DNA of 31,883 nt from JBDRAU01 sp043823315 (GCA_043823315.1 JBDRAU010000038.1:1-31883); one strand, 5' to 3'; counted from the stretch's first letter, positions 1 through 8,257 are shown. A program made the numbers and translations. Notes: generated from the letters alone by a model not told the origin.

Positions 1-803
1 GCAACTTTGTTTTTTACAACTTTAACCCTGACTCGGCTTCCGATAATTTCCTCCCCGCGCTTGATCTGCTCGATCCTCCTCACGTCAAGTCGAACCGAGG
101 AATAGAATTTAAGCGCCATGCCTCCGGTCGTTGTTTCGGGATTGCCAAACATCACTCCAATTTTCATGCGTAATTGATTGATAAAAATTACCACCGTTTT
201 GGATTTTGAAACCGCGCCGGTAATTTTGCGAAGCGCTTGACTCATCAATCTTGCCTGCACTCCCATGACCGAGTCTCCCATCTCGCCCTCGATTTCGGCG
301 CGAGGAACCAGAGCCGCGACCGAGTCGATAACGATTACGTCGAGAGCATTTGATCTGATTAGAGTTTCGGTTATTTCGAGCGCTTGCTCACCCGTATCGG
401 GCTGGGAAATCAAAAGCGCATCAACATCAACTCCGATTTTTCTGGCATAATCCGGTTCAAAAGCATGTTCTGCATCAACGAATGCCGCCAAGCCTCCAGT
501 TTTTTGCGCTTCGGCCACTATCGCCAGAGACAGAGAGGTTTTTCCCGATGCTTCCGGACCGAATATTTCAGTAATTCTCCCTCTTGGCACACCATCAACG
601 CCCAGCGCAAGATCAAGATTCAGCGATCCGGTTGAGATCGTGTGAATATCCAAATGCTTGCTCTGACCCATTCTCATGATAGAACCGGTCCCGAACTGCT
701 TTTCGATTACCGAAATAGCAGCATCGAGGGCTTGTCTTTTTCCAGCCCCTTGGGCTTTTTCCATTTCTTCTCGTCGATCCGCTTTTTTTGATTTTTTTGC
801 CAT
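1..803 (-). CDS. recA: Recombinase RecA, C-terminal part cut off by the window edge
   Basis: RecA forms ATP-dependent filaments on single-stranded DNA for strand exchange and SOS co-protease activity. About 267 codons are visible, starting at an ATG preceded by AAGGGG and aaac. The Lys-rich start (MAKKSKKADRREEM) is followed by the Walker A motif GPEASGKT (residues 82-89), the VDAEHAFEPDYA segment, the Walker B-like strand VIVIDSVAALVPRAEIEG, the loop-2 stretch FINQLRMKIGVMFGNPETTTGG and the start of the C-terminal region. The last third of the C-terminal domain lies outside the window. The RodZ-like gene follows upstream on the same strand with 43 nt between them, suggesting co-transcription. 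Identification is certain. Confidence 0.98.
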   Translation of the reverse strand, partial: MAKKSKKADRREEMEKAQGAGKRQALDAAISVIEKQFGTGSIMRMGQSKHLDIHTISTGSLNLDLALGVDGVPRGRITEIFGPEASGKTSLSLAIVAEAQKTGGLAAFVDAEHAFEPDYARKIGVDVDALLISQPDTGEQALEITETLIRSNALDVIVIDSVAALVPRAEIEGEMGDSVMGVQARLMSQALRKITGAVSKSKTVVIFINQLRMKIGVMFGNPETTTGGMALKFYSSVRLDVRRIEQIKRGEEIIGSRVRVKVVKNKV

Positions 804-846
804 GTTTCCCCTTCTTTATTCTTAATTCTTTATTCTTAATTCGATA

Positions 847-1503
847 TTACTTTGTTTTTAGAATTTTGATCTGCTTGATTTCTTCTCTGCCGAGACGATT
901 TTTTGCCTTAACATCAAAAATATTTACTCCCTCATTGAGAGTTATCTTCTGTTTAAAGTACCCCTTATCATCGACCGGCACAAGCTGACCGTTTATCTCA
1001 ACAATGGCAGTATTTGCCGTCTTCCCTTCAATCAAAATCTCTCCTTTTTTCGTAATTTCATCTTTAGGAGAAATTATTTCAACGGCAGGCGGACGGGCAA
1101 CTTTTTCAGCGGAGAAGAGAATGTAGCCAACCAAAAAGGCAAAAACAAGCACCACAAAAGTAACCACCAAAAATCGTGGGGTAATAACAATTCGATCAAT
1201 TAATCGAGTGCTTTTTTTGGCCAAAAAGTTGATGCGATTCGATCCAAACTCTGCCCTGAAGTCTTCCAGTATTTTACTACTGTCGAGCTCCAGAAATTCG
1301 GCATATCTTTTGACAAAACCATAAACATAAATACGGCTTGGAAACTCATTCCAATTCCCACTTTCTATCGCATGAAGATATTTAGCTCTGACTTTTGTCG
1401 CCTCTTCAACCTGATCAATGCTAAGATCTTTTTTCTTACGCGCCTGCAGGAGACGTGAACCCACCGTTGCTGCTGACTGAATTTTTTTTCGTTTAAAAGC
1501 CAA
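847..1503 (-). CDS. RodZ-like protein: cytoplasmic HTH, one membrane span, extracytoplasmic beta domain
   Basis: 218 residues. Residues 14-75 form an XRE/HTH_25-type helix-turn-helix, as in RodZ, where this domain binds MreB instead of DNA. Residues 110-131 form one transmembrane helix after a basic stretch, and 138-218 look like an all-beta extracytoplasmic domain (PPAVEIISPKDEI then a FDVKAKNRLGREE strand pair). The likely start is TTG at 1503: an AAGGAGG lies only 3 nt upstream and sits inside a small CCTCC-GAA-GGAGG hairpin, which could lower initiation. It lies between recA and ftsK on the same strand. RodZ normally works in cell shape; no MreB gene is visible, so the role is inferred from architecture. 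Confidence 0.75.
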   Translation of the reverse strand: MAFKRKKIQSAATVGSRLLQARKKKDLSIDQVEEATKVRAKYLHAIESGNWNEFPSRIYVYGFVKRYAEFLELDSSKILEDFRAEFGSNRINFLAKKSTRLIDRIVITPRFLVVTFVVLVFAFLVGYILFSAEKVARPPAVEIISPKDEITKKGEILIEGKTANTAIVEINGQLVPVDDKGYFKQKITLNEGVNIFDVKAKNRLGREEIKQIKILKTK

Positions 1504-1684
1504 TTACCTCCTTCGGAGGAGTTTCTAATTTTTAATTACTAATTTTGAATGAATTTTTAATGAATGAATACTTGAAACATTCTATAAATCGAAATTTAAT
1601 CAAAACTCAAAATTCTAAAATTAATCCAACAATCTACAATGTATCCTCGAGCACGATAAATTGCAAGGACTATAAAATTAGAGC

Positions 1685-3814
1685 TTAGAAATTATCAGTA
1701 TTCTGTTTGTCTTGGTGAGGATTTTCCGGTGGTTGCTCTTCTCGGGGACGTTCCTCGACTTCATCTAGCGAGCTGACCAGTATATCTCTAGGTTTGGCGC
1801 CTTGGGCTGGTCCGATGATGCCTTCTGCTTCCATTAAATCAAGAAGTCTGGCTGCCCGAGCATAACCGACCGACAACCGGCGCTGCAGAAACGACGCCGA
1901 GGCAGTGCCGGTCTCTATCACCAAGTTTTTGGCCTCGCTAAGCATATCATCGCCTCCGCGTTCAAAAAAACCGCTGCCGCCTCGGCGGGAGCTTTTGATT
2001 CCCGGAACTTCACGATATTCAGTAATAGAATTATCATAAACCGCCGATCCTTCACCGCACAGAAAGTCGCAGACACTTTTGACATCTTTTTCACTAACCA
2101 ATGCACCCTGCAAGCGTTTGGGCTTAGAATACTCTCCACCCAGAAACAGCATGTCGCCGTTGCCCATTAATTTATCAGCACCGGCCTGATCGATGATGGT
2201 TCTCGAATCGATTTGAGAAGCAACCGCAAAAGCAACTCTTGAGGTAATATTGGCTTTAATCAGTCCCGTTATAACATCAACGCTCGGGCGCTGCGTAGCG
2301 ACAATCAAATGTATTCCGGTTGCCCGCGCCAGTTGCGCCAATCTTACGACCGCCGCTTCAACTTCATTTGAAGCTTGCGCCATCAAATCAGCCAGCTCAT
2401 CAATAATGAGTGCAATAAACGGAATTTTCTCATGATGATTTCCGCTCTCGCTTTTCATGCCTTTGCCGACTCTTTCATTGTAAGAAAGAATGTCGCGCGA
2501 GCCGACTTCCTGAAACATTTTGAATCTGCGTTCCATTTCTGTAACAGCCCAACGCAAAACATTGATTGTCTTATCGACCTCGGTCACCACCGGAGTCAAT
2601 AGATGAGGAACATCGTTATAGGCAGAAAATTCCACTCTCTTCGGGTCAACCAGAAGGATTCGAAGATCTCGCGGAGAATTCTGATAAAGCAGAGACAGAA
2701 TCATGGCATTTAAGCCGACTGATTTTCCGGAACCGGTTGCTCCGGCAACCAGAAGGTGGGGCATTTTTTGCAAATCGGCCATAATCAGATCCCCAGCCAC
2801 ATCGAGCCCCAGCGGAAGCGACAGGGGCGATTTTCTTTTTTTAAATGTTTCACTCTCCAAAAGCGATCTCAAGCTGACGCGAGCCGCTTCTTTATTGGGA
2901 ACTTCAACTCCAACCGCCGATTTGCCTGGAATCGGCGCTTCAACCCTGACGGGGTGAACGGCGAGCGCCAAAGATAAATCGTCCGCGCGCGATTTGATGG
3001 TATTTAATTTCACTCCCTCTGACGGCTTCAGTTCGTACTGGGTAACGGTCGGACCGACGTTTATTTTGCCGGCCGTAACTTCAACACCGAAATCTTTAAG
3101 GGTTTTGAGCAAAACCTCAACGTTTTTGGAAACATTGCCCGGCTGGGCGGTTGATTTTTCATCACTAAGTAAATCGGTGGTCGGAAACACCCAAGCCCCG
3201 TCGTTCGGCGCAACCGGTTTTTGCTCGGTCGGCTTCTCCTTATCCATTCCAATCCTTTTTCTAACTGCCCGAAAAACAGACACTCTTTGAGCGGCATTTA
3301 AATCCATATTCGGGTAGGCATTCTTGGTCGTGGTGCCAATTTTTTTCAAAACCTCCGTCAGCGATGCGTTAAAAATCAAGAGAAGCATCGCGATTGTACC
3401 AACCAGCATGATTATAAAAGTACCGACCTCGCCGATAGACGGCTCGAGAGAGTAGAAAAGCACCGATCCCAGCGCTCCTCCGCTCTGTCCAAATGGAGCA
3501 ATTAAGGCCGAGAAGAAAATAATTAAAAACAAGCTTCCCCACAGAATCACCCGGGCGCGCTTGATAATATTTGGTTCAAAAAACATGATCGAAGCCAGTG
3601 CCAGCCAAAAAGCAAAAATATAAGCAGTAACTCCCAGAAAATTATGAAACCCATTAAAAACGCTCCGACCAAAATTTCCAGCCGCACCAAACTCAGCCAG
3701 AATCACAATAACCGCCAACGCTCCGATTAAGAGACCCAAGACCTCCTTTAGGACGCGCGGATCGACCGACTCAAAAACATTAGGATTTTTTGGTTTCCTT
3801 CCACGTTTTGCCAT
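1685..3814 (-). CDS. ftsK: DNA translocase FtsK/SpoIIIE
   Basis: 709 residues, close to the short SpoIIIE form. It pumps chromosomal DNA through the closing septum using ATP. Order: basic N-terminus; four predicted membrane helices within about residues 22-150; a short linker; the alpha domain (about 225-320); the RecA-like motor with Walker A GATGSGKS (358-365) and Walker B LIIDELADL (469-477) and the ATQRPS segment near 506; and a C-terminal winged-helix gamma domain (about 625-680), which in other FtsK proteins reads KOPS/SRS sequences. The ATG follows a TTGTTA-17-TAAAAT promoter with only 8 nt between the -10 box and the start codon, so one transcript should be nearly leaderless. A second operator-like promoter lies upstream at 3890-3926. 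Confidence 0.97.
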   Translation of the reverse strand: MAKRGRKPKNPNVFESVDPRVLKEVLGLLIGALAVIVILAEFGAAGNFGRSVFNGFHNFLGVTAYIFAFWLALASIMFFEPNIIKRARVILWGSLFLIIFFSALIAPFGQSGGALGSVLFYSLEPSIGEVGTFIIMLVGTIAMLLLIFNASLTEVLKKIGTTTKNAYPNMDLNAAQRVSVFRAVRKRIGMDKEKPTEQKPVAPNDGAWVFPTTDLLSDEKSTAQPGNVSKNVEVLLKTLKDFGVEVTAGKINVGPTVTQYELKPSEGVKLNTIKSRADDLSLALAVHPVRVEAPIPGKSAVGVEVPNKEAARVSLRSLLESETFKKRKSPLSLPLGLDVAGDLIMADLQKMPHLLVAGATGSGKSVGLNAMILSLLYQNSPRDLRILLVDPKRVEFSAYNDVPHLLTPVVTEVDKTINVLRWAVTEMERRFKMFQEVGSRDILSYNERVGKGMKSESGNHHEKIPFIALIIDELADLMAQASNEVEAAVVRLAQLARATGIHLIVATQRPSVDVITGLIKANITSRVAFAVASQIDSRTIIDQAGADKLMGNGDMLFLGGEYSKPKRLQGALVSEKDVKSVCDFLCGEGSAVYDNSITEYREVPGIKSSRRGGSGFFERGGDDMLSEAKNLVIETGTASASFLQRRLSVGYARAARLLDLMEAEGIIGPAQGAKPRDILVSSLDEVEERPREEQPPENPHQDKQNTDNF

Positions 3815-3822
3815 ATAGCATC

Positions 3823-3851
3823 ATTTTACCAAATGTATGTCACTTTAACAA
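3823..3851 (-). promoter_or_regulatory. Proximal promoter of ftsK
   Basis: On the minus strand TTGTTA (3846-3851), a 17-nt spacer and TAAAAT (3823-3828) lie just before the ftsK ATG at 3814. Transcription would start about 1-2 nt before the ATG, giving an essentially leaderless mRNA. Assigned from consensus and spacing only. Confidence 0.6.
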
Positions 3852-3889
3852 AAAGGAAATATATCAGTCTTATTTACAATTTCTTTCAA

Positions 3890-3926
3890 ATTATATAAAT
3901 ATCCGCGATCGCGGAAAATAGTATAG
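3890..3926 (-). promoter_or_regulatory. Second operator/promoter of the PaaX-like type, upstream of ftsK
   Basis: The 36-bp window 3891-3926 has the perfect core CCGCGATCGCGG (3903-3914). Its right half matches the right half of the 4481-4516 palindrome at 15 of 18 positions and its left half at 13 of 18. As at the first site, a minus-strand TATAAT (3890-3895) sits at the outer left edge in the same relative position, pointing toward ftsK. This suggests that the regulator encoded next door also controls ftsK. Inferred from sequence similarity. Confidence 0.55.
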
Positions 3927-3929
3927 TGA

Positions 3930-4472
3930 TTATAATCCGAACCTCTTTTTTAACTTCGAATCGTCCTCTGTTTCACAGGATTTAGCCTGAAAAAAAGTAA
4001 CATACTCCTCTATTTTAAGATCTACTCTCAGTCGAGAAAGCTCTCCAAGATCTGCAAACGGCGCTACAAAGACGCTATTTTGCAACCTTATAAATCCTTC
4101 TCGCTTAATCGCGCAGCGAAAAGCATCGCGTTCGTTCTTTTGGGGCTCCGGAATATCAAAAGCCACGATTATCCACATCCCATTCCATTTTTTCTTATCC
4201 CATTTGATTTGCTCGTTCTTTATCTTGCGAATCTTTCTTTGCGCCTTTGGTGATATTAGAAACTGGTTTTTGTTTATTTTTTGTATATATCCATGCTTTT
4301 CCAGTCCTTGCAGAGAGGAATGATACTGCGTGTCTAATAAATTTAAATTTTTCTGAAGTAGGCTCGCAGACCCGGCGCTAAGCAAGAAAGCATCAAGATG
4401 ATCTGCTGAAACTTCAGCCATCTCAACTAAACCCAAAAGCAACTTTGTAGCAATTGATATTTTTTTAGGCAT
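3930..4472 (-). CDS. PaaX-like transcriptional regulator with Cas2-like C-terminal domain
   Basis: 180 residues. Residues 1-80 look like a winged helix (LDTQYHSSLQGLEKHGYIQK), and about 90-180 contain WDKKKWNGMWIIVAFDIPE, with Asp106 in the place of the Cas2 metal ligand, followed by a second beta-alpha-beta half (GFIRLQNSVFVAPF). This pairing is typical of PaaX-type repressors, and in CPR genomes such genes are often annotated as Cas2. No CRISPR repeats or other cas genes are here, so a regulator is the better call. The ATG at 4472 lies 7 nt after a TATAAT embedded in a perfect palindrome, predicting autoregulation and a leaderless mRNA. Confidence 0.7.
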   Translation of the reverse strand: MPKKISIATKLLLGLVEMAEVSADHLDAFLLSAGSASLLQKNLNLLDTQYHSSLQGLEKHGYIQKINKNQFLISPKAQRKIRKIKNEQIKWDKKKWNGMWIIVAFDIPEPQKNERDAFRCAIKREGFIRLQNSVFVAPFADLGELSRLRVDLKIEEYVTFFQAKSCETEDDSKLKKRFGL

Positions 4473-4480
4473 TCAACTCA

Positions 4481-4516
4481 TTATACCATTTTTCGCGATC
4501 GCGAAAAATGGTATAA
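4481..4516. promoter_or_regulatory. Perfect 36-bp palindromic operator overlapping the PaaX-like gene promoter
   Basis: The left half, TTATACCATTTTTCGCGA (4481-4498), is followed by its exact reverse complement (4499-4516). Each arm ends in a TATAAT-like -10 box: ATTATA on the plus strand at 4480-4485 serves the leftward PaaX-like gene, and TATAAT at 4512-4517 points right. A repressor dimer bound here would cover the -10 box. A degenerate second copy lies at 3891-3926. Confidence 0.8.
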
Positions 4517-4543
4517 TTTAATGATTAATTTTGAAAGAAAAAC

Positions 4544-4585
4544 GGGACACCTGGCGATCTGCATTTGCAAACCAGCAGGCGTCCC
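4544..4585 (-). terminator. Terminator of cassette A
   Basis: On the minus strand a GC-rich stem (GGGACGCC pairing with GGTGTCCC, one mismatch, extended by CTG/CAG) is followed by GTTTTTCTTT. It lies about 25 nt after the stop of the membrane-protein gene ending at 4610. Confidence 0.75.
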
Positions 4586-4609
4586 ATAAACCTCCTTGAC
4601 TCGCGCTCT

Positions 4610-5059
4610 CTACCCTGCCCAGCTACAAGCTAAGGCAATTGCGAGCGCCGCCAGACCACAGAAACAGGGAATAAGACAGGCCGCCATAACCCAGGTTGTC
4701 GTTCCCAGCAAGTTCTGGACCTCCGTCAAATACTCCTGGCGAGTGATCAGAAGTTCCTTGAGAGCCATCATCCACCCCACGAAAAGGAACGCCGCCAAGA
4801 TCAGTAGCAGCGCAATGACCGCTTCGTGGATTGCCAGAGACGAAGTAAAGTGAAGATCAATGAAGCGACCTGCAATCTGCCACCACACTACCCCCAGCAC
4901 CAACGAGACAGCGGCGATCATGCCGCCCCCCAATATCTTCGCCGTCGAGCCCGCGGGATCATCATCTTGTATCGTGCCAAACCCCGAGAGCGCGTAGATG
5001 AGGAAACCCACGAAACCTATCCCCATCCCGACCAGTGCAGCCGTTTCTTGTGAATTCAT
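4610..5059 (-). CDS. Four-helix membrane protein, function unknown (cassette A)
   Basis: 149 residues with four strongly hydrophobic segments at about 8-28, 41-62, 75-97 and 120-147, and short connecting loops (IQDDDPAGST, ITRQEYLTEVQ). I recognise no family. The ATG at 5059 is preceded by AAGGAG with 7-nt spacing. The gene is alone between its own promoter (5134-5162) and its own terminator (4544-4585). Codons favour G or C in third position much more than those of neighbouring ftsK and RNase J, as in the other cassettes, which suggests a separate origin. Conserved Cys in the last helix (AACLIPCFCG) are notable, but no function can be assigned. Confidence 0.75.
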   Translation of the reverse strand: MNSQETAALVGMGIGFVGFLIYALSGFGTIQDDDPAGSTAKILGGGMIAAVSLVLGVVWWQIAGRFIDLHFTSSLAIHEAVIALLLILAAFLFVGWMMALKELLITRQEYLTEVQNLLGTTTWVMAACLIPCFCGLAALAIALACSWAG

Positions 5060-5133
5060 GGCAAGTCTCCTTGTATCAGAATAAGCACATCAATTTGCGC
5101 CTCGTTTTGCTTTACGTCAAAGAACAAGACAAA

Positions 5134-5162
5134 ATCATAGCAAAAAGGCTCCTTATTATCAA
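5134..5162 (-). promoter_or_regulatory. Promoter of cassette A
   Basis: On the minus strand TTGATA (5157-5162), 17-nt spacer, TATGAT (5134-5139). The leader to the ATG at 5059 is about 70 nt. The promoter overlaps the hairpin at 5142-5173, so the end of the RNase J transcript and the start of the cassette share sequence. Confidence 0.65.
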
Positions 5163-5173
5163 GGAACCTTTTT
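5142..5173. terminator. Hairpin terminator between RNase J and cassette A
   Basis: AAAAAGG and TCCTT on the left pair with AAGGA and CCTTTTT on the right with one mismatch and a 6-nt loop. Both strands end in a T run, so it can act in both directions. On the minus strand it is the first terminator-like structure after the RNase J stop. Confidence 0.6.
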
Positions 5174-5206
5174 GGTTTTAGACCTCTATACTGTATTCTG
5201 TATACT

Positions 5207-5419
5207 CTACACTTCTATAATCACCGGTATCACCCCAGCACTATTGCTTCCAGCGAAACGAACTACGTTCAGTTATCGCATGGAGTGCAAAGTGCGGGGC
5301 AGGCCATCGGCCGTTTACACTTCGATTATAACGGGTATGACCACCCTCCTTCGCGCTTACCGAAAAAGAGATTGCATTCTCTACTTTCGGTGTGCGCTTC
5401 GGAAGGGCAAGTAGGTCTT
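5207..5419 (-). repeat. Two displaced copies of the RNase J 3' end with palindromic spacers
   Basis: At 5207-5235 and 5315-5343 the minus strand again encodes V-I-P-V-I-I-E-V followed by a stop, the same end as the real RNase J gene (5420-5449). Copies are spaced about 107 nt. The nearer spacer (5344-5419) is a long imperfect hairpin (CTTACCGAAA ... TTTCGGTGTG around an AGAGA/TCTCT tip). The farther one (5236-5314) contains GCGAAACGAACTACGTTC, related to a repeat in the rpsT leader. The copies differ from the gene mostly at synonymous positions. Confidence 0.75.
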
Positions 5420-7351
5420 CTATACTTCTATGATCACGGGTATGACCATCGGACGACGCTTCGTCTCATCATATAGAAACTCGCCGATTTCTTCCCGTAG
5501 AGTCGTCTTGATGAATTGCAGATCGACATTTTGTCTAGCGATGTGATGTTTGAAGATCGATCTGATTTCCGTTCGAGCGCGGTGAATCAGATTTTCGGCC
5601 GCTCTCATATAGACAAATCCGCGCGAAATGATGTCGGGCGAAGTGAGTATTTCCCCTGTTCTATGATTAATAGTCAAAATTATTACAAATATTCCGCCCT
5701 CCGCCATTGCTTGACGGTCGCGAATGACAATGTTTCCAACATCGCCCACCCCAAGCCCGTCAACTAATACGAGCGAAGTGGGAATACGCGGTTTTAATAC
5801 CGCGAACCTATCTTGATTTAGTTCAACTACTTCGCCATCATCCACGATAATCAATTTATCTTCTTCATAGCCAAGCGTTCTGGCAAGATCGGCGTTAGCC
5901 TCACGCATATATCTATTTCCATGAAGCGGATAAACATATTTTGGATTAACCAAGCGCATCATGGTTTTTAATTCTTCCTGATGAGCGTGCCCTGAAGTGT
6001 GAATGTCCATTTGTTTATAGTCAACTACTTTGGCGCCAGCGCGAAGCAGGTTGTCGTAGACTTCGATAACCGAAGCTTCATTGCCCGGAATAATTGAGCT
6101 AGACAGTACAACAGTGTCGCCCTTGCGAATTTTGAAGAATTTATGCTCGCCGCGGCTCATACGAGTCAGCGCCGAAGAATCTTCGCCTTGAGTTCCGGTC
6201 GATAAAACGACGATCTTGTCGTCCGGATATTTAGAAGCTTTTTGACTGGTCAAAATCAAATCATTGGGAACTTTCAAATATCCGAGCTTTCCTGCCACCT
6301 CAATTGCCGAAAGCATTGATCGGCCGGTAACAGTTAATTTGCGATTGACCGCCACGGTTGTATCAATAACCTGCTGAATTCGCGAAATGAGCGTAGAAAA
6401 GGAAGCGATAAAAATCCGCCCCTTTGCTTTTTGGAACAAGTCCAAAAGGTTCTCTTTAATCTCGCTTTCCGAAATAGCATAGCCGGAGTTTCTAGCTCCA
6501 GTTGAATCTATCATCAAAGCTAAAACTCCGCTTTTACCAATTTCAGCGATCCTGCCCAAATCAATAACTGGTTCATTGATCGGCGTTAAGTCAAACTTAA
6601 AGTCAGCCGTGTGAACAACCTTACCGTCCGGAGTATCAATCACGAGTCCAACTGTGTCTGGAATATTGTGATTAACGCGAAAGAAACCGACATTGAAAAT
6701 TCCAAGTTTCAAATTGTCCTTCTCGGGGTCAATCACAACTGTTTTAACTCTATTTGTCATTCCAAACTCTTCTAGCTTCTCCTTGAGAATTCCAATTGCC
6801 AGATTCGTTCCATAGATTGTCGGTGAACCGATTTTTTCAATCAAATAAGGTATGGCGCCGATGTGATCCATGTGTCCGTGAGTTAATACTATTCCCTTTA
6901 TCCTTGAGCGATTCTCAACCAGATATGATACATCAGGGATCACATAGTCCGCTCCCGGCATATCGGCATCTGGAAAGCCAAATCCCATATCGATAACCAA
7001 AATATCATTGCCATGTTCCAAAAATGAGCAGTTCTTTCCAACCATCTCCAGCCCTCCTAAATGGCAGATTTTCAGATTTTTAGAAGCATTAAAAGTTATC
7101 GGCTGACCATTGCCGCTTTTTTGATTTTGCCCCTTCATATTCTTATTTGGTCTAGGCCGATTCTGGTTTTGGTTTTGCGAAGGCCGCCTCGATGTTTGGC
7201 CCTTTTGAAAAAATGATCCCTTGGACCCACCAGTTCTTTGTGGTTGGCTCTGGCTCGGTTGATTTGTAGAACGCGAAAAATTATCAAGCGAGGCGTGATA
7301 GGCAGTCATCTTCGGCTTTGCCGAAGTTTGATTCTTATTGTCTTGTGTCAT
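5420..7351 (-). CDS. rnj: Ribonuclease J
   Basis: 643 residues. RNase J is a metallo-beta-lactamase/beta-CASP nuclease with 5'-3' exonuclease and endonuclease activity that drives mRNA decay and RNA maturation. The first 85 residues are a low-complexity Gln/Asn/Arg/Lys extension, possibly RNA-binding. The core begins near residue 93 (KICHLGGLEMVGKNC) and shows the zinc motif HGHMDH (158-163), VVHTADFKFD, the beta-CASP segment and the late HTSGHAHQEELK and YPLHGNRYM motifs. The C-terminus ends in the conserved MVIPVIIEV. The ATG is preceded by AAAGGA at 9 nt. The 3' end of this gene is repeated twice downstream. Confidence 0.97.
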   Translation of the reverse strand: MTQDNKNQTSAKPKMTAYHASLDNFSRSTNQPSQSQPQRTGGSKGSFFQKGQTSRRPSQNQNQNRPRPNKNMKGQNQKSGNGQPITFNASKNLKICHLGGLEMVGKNCSFLEHGNDILVIDMGFGFPDADMPGADYVIPDVSYLVENRSRIKGIVLTHGHMDHIGAIPYLIEKIGSPTIYGTNLAIGILKEKLEEFGMTNRVKTVVIDPEKDNLKLGIFNVGFFRVNHNIPDTVGLVIDTPDGKVVHTADFKFDLTPINEPVIDLGRIAEIGKSGVLALMIDSTGARNSGYAISESEIKENLLDLFQKAKGRIFIASFSTLISRIQQVIDTTVAVNRKLTVTGRSMLSAIEVAGKLGYLKVPNDLILTSQKASKYPDDKIVVLSTGTQGEDSSALTRMSRGEHKFFKIRKGDTVVLSSSIIPGNEASVIEVYDNLLRAGAKVVDYKQMDIHTSGHAHQEELKTMMRLVNPKYVYPLHGNRYMREANADLARTLGYEEDKLIIVDDGEVVELNQDRFAVLKPRIPTSLVLVDGLGVGDVGNIVIRDRQAMAEGGIFVIILTINHRTGEILTSPDIISRGFVYMRAAENLIHRARTEIRSIFKHHIARQNVDLQFIKTTLREEIGEFLYDETKRRPMVIPVIIEV

Positions 7352-7428
7352 TTAGTTTGTTCCTTTCATTTTGAGTACATAATAATTTTAAATTTAAAAT
7401 TTGAATTCAATTATTAATGTTTTATTTT

Positions 7429-7989
7429 TTAAATTTTCTTAAGTGCTATTTTTATTTTTTTAAAATCCTTAAAAAGCGTTTCTCTCATCCCGCCGTTATA
7501 AAGTCCGACGGCTGGATGATAAAGTGCCATGTATGCTTGTGTACCTTTTTTGAAAGCGCGGCCGTGAACCGAGGAAATCGGCCCGGCATCGGGAAGAAAT
7601 CTTGAAAGCGAATGGCGGCCGAGACAGACGATTAACTTTGGTTTAATGATTTTAATTTGCTCCTCTAAGTATGGCCAACAAGCCACAACTTCTTCCGGTT
7701 TAGGATCGCGATTGCCGGGCGGGCGGTGTTTGACAACATTGGCGATATAAACATCTTTTCTTTCTAAACCGATTGATTCCAACATCTCATCTAGGAGTTT
7801 GCCGGCTCGCCCGACAAACGGCAGTCCGAGTTCGTCCTCTTTCTCTCCAGGCCCTTCGCCGATAAACATAATCTCGGAATTGGCCGAACCGGCTCCGGGT
7901 ACAGGATTTTTGGCAAACTTATATAAAGGGCACTTTCTGCACTCTTTGACCTGATCATAAACCAATGAAATTTGCGCTTCTTTACTCAA
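7429..7989 (-). CDS. Uracil-DNA glycosylase, family 4 (iron-sulfur type)
   Basis: 186 residues. It removes uracil from DNA to start base excision repair. Motifs: GEGPGEKED (44-52), LPFVGRAGKLLDEML, NVVKHRPPGNRDP (84-96) and the C-terminal HPAVGLYNGGMR (158-169). Cys17, Cys20, Cys104 and Cys122 match the four-cysteine [4Fe-4S] pattern of family 4. The start is TTG at 7989. It has its own promoter (8023-8051) and ends 78 nt before the RNase J start, so the two may be co-transcribed. Confidence 0.95.
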   Translation of the reverse strand: MSKEAQISLVYDQVKECRKCPLYKFAKNPVPGAGSANSEIMFIGEGPGEKEDELGLPFVGRAGKLLDEMLESIGLERKDVYIANVVKHRPPGNRDPKPEEVVACWPYLEEQIKIIKPKLIVCLGRHSLSRFLPDAGPISSVHGRAFKKGTQAYMALYHPAVGLYNGGMRETLFKDFKKIKIALKKI

Positions 7990-8022
7990 TTTTAACCCTT
8001 AGAGAACTAAACTCTTATATTC

Positions 8023-8051
8023 ATATTACCATAATTTATCCTATTTGTCAA
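8023..8051 (-). promoter_or_regulatory. Promoter of the uracil-DNA glycosylase gene
   Basis: On the minus strand TTGACA (8046-8051), 17-nt spacer, TAATAT (8023-8028): a near-consensus housekeeping promoter with a leader of about 27 nt to the TTG start at 7989. Confidence 0.75.
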
Positions 8052-8203
8052 TGCCAGTGCACTACTCACCTTTTTAATATCTCGCCAGATGTTCAATTTT
8101 CCATTTTTAATTTTTAATTTTTTATTGATTGAATTATTTATAAATTGATTAATTGATCATTCAATTACAAATTGCGAATTACAAACCAAAAATCATTATT
8201 CTC

Positions 8204-8257
8204 TTGATTGAAGGAGAATAATCTGCTACTCTTTCCTCTTAGCGATTTCGCTAGGAA
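8204..8257 (+). promoter_or_regulatory. Promoter and 5'-terminal hairpin of cassette B
   Basis: TTGATT (8204-8209), 17-nt spacer, TACTCT (8227-8232), then a stem-loop at 8232-8257 (TTCC..TAGCGA-tt-TCGCTA..GGAA) that would lie at the 5' end of the mRNA. The -10 region, TACTCTTTCCTCTTA, closely matches that of cassette E. The 8052-8203 stretch before it is AT-rich and holds nothing else I can recognise. Confidence 0.7.

Noticed and set aside
3930..4472. Cas2 of a CRISPR system
   Set aside because: The N-terminal winged helix and the promoter palindrome fit a PaaX-type regulator, and no CRISPR array or other cas gene is present.
4521..4589. A 22-codon open frame (MINFERKTGHLAICICKPAG and two more) just after the rightward TATAAT of the palindrome
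   Set aside because: It lies inside the cassette A terminator hairpin and has no ribosome site; the frame is most likely accidental.
5207..5449. Integron attC array (palindromes separated by direct repeats)
   Set aside because: No GTTRRRY/RYYYAAC core sites or integrase, and the direct repeat encodes the RNase J C-terminus.
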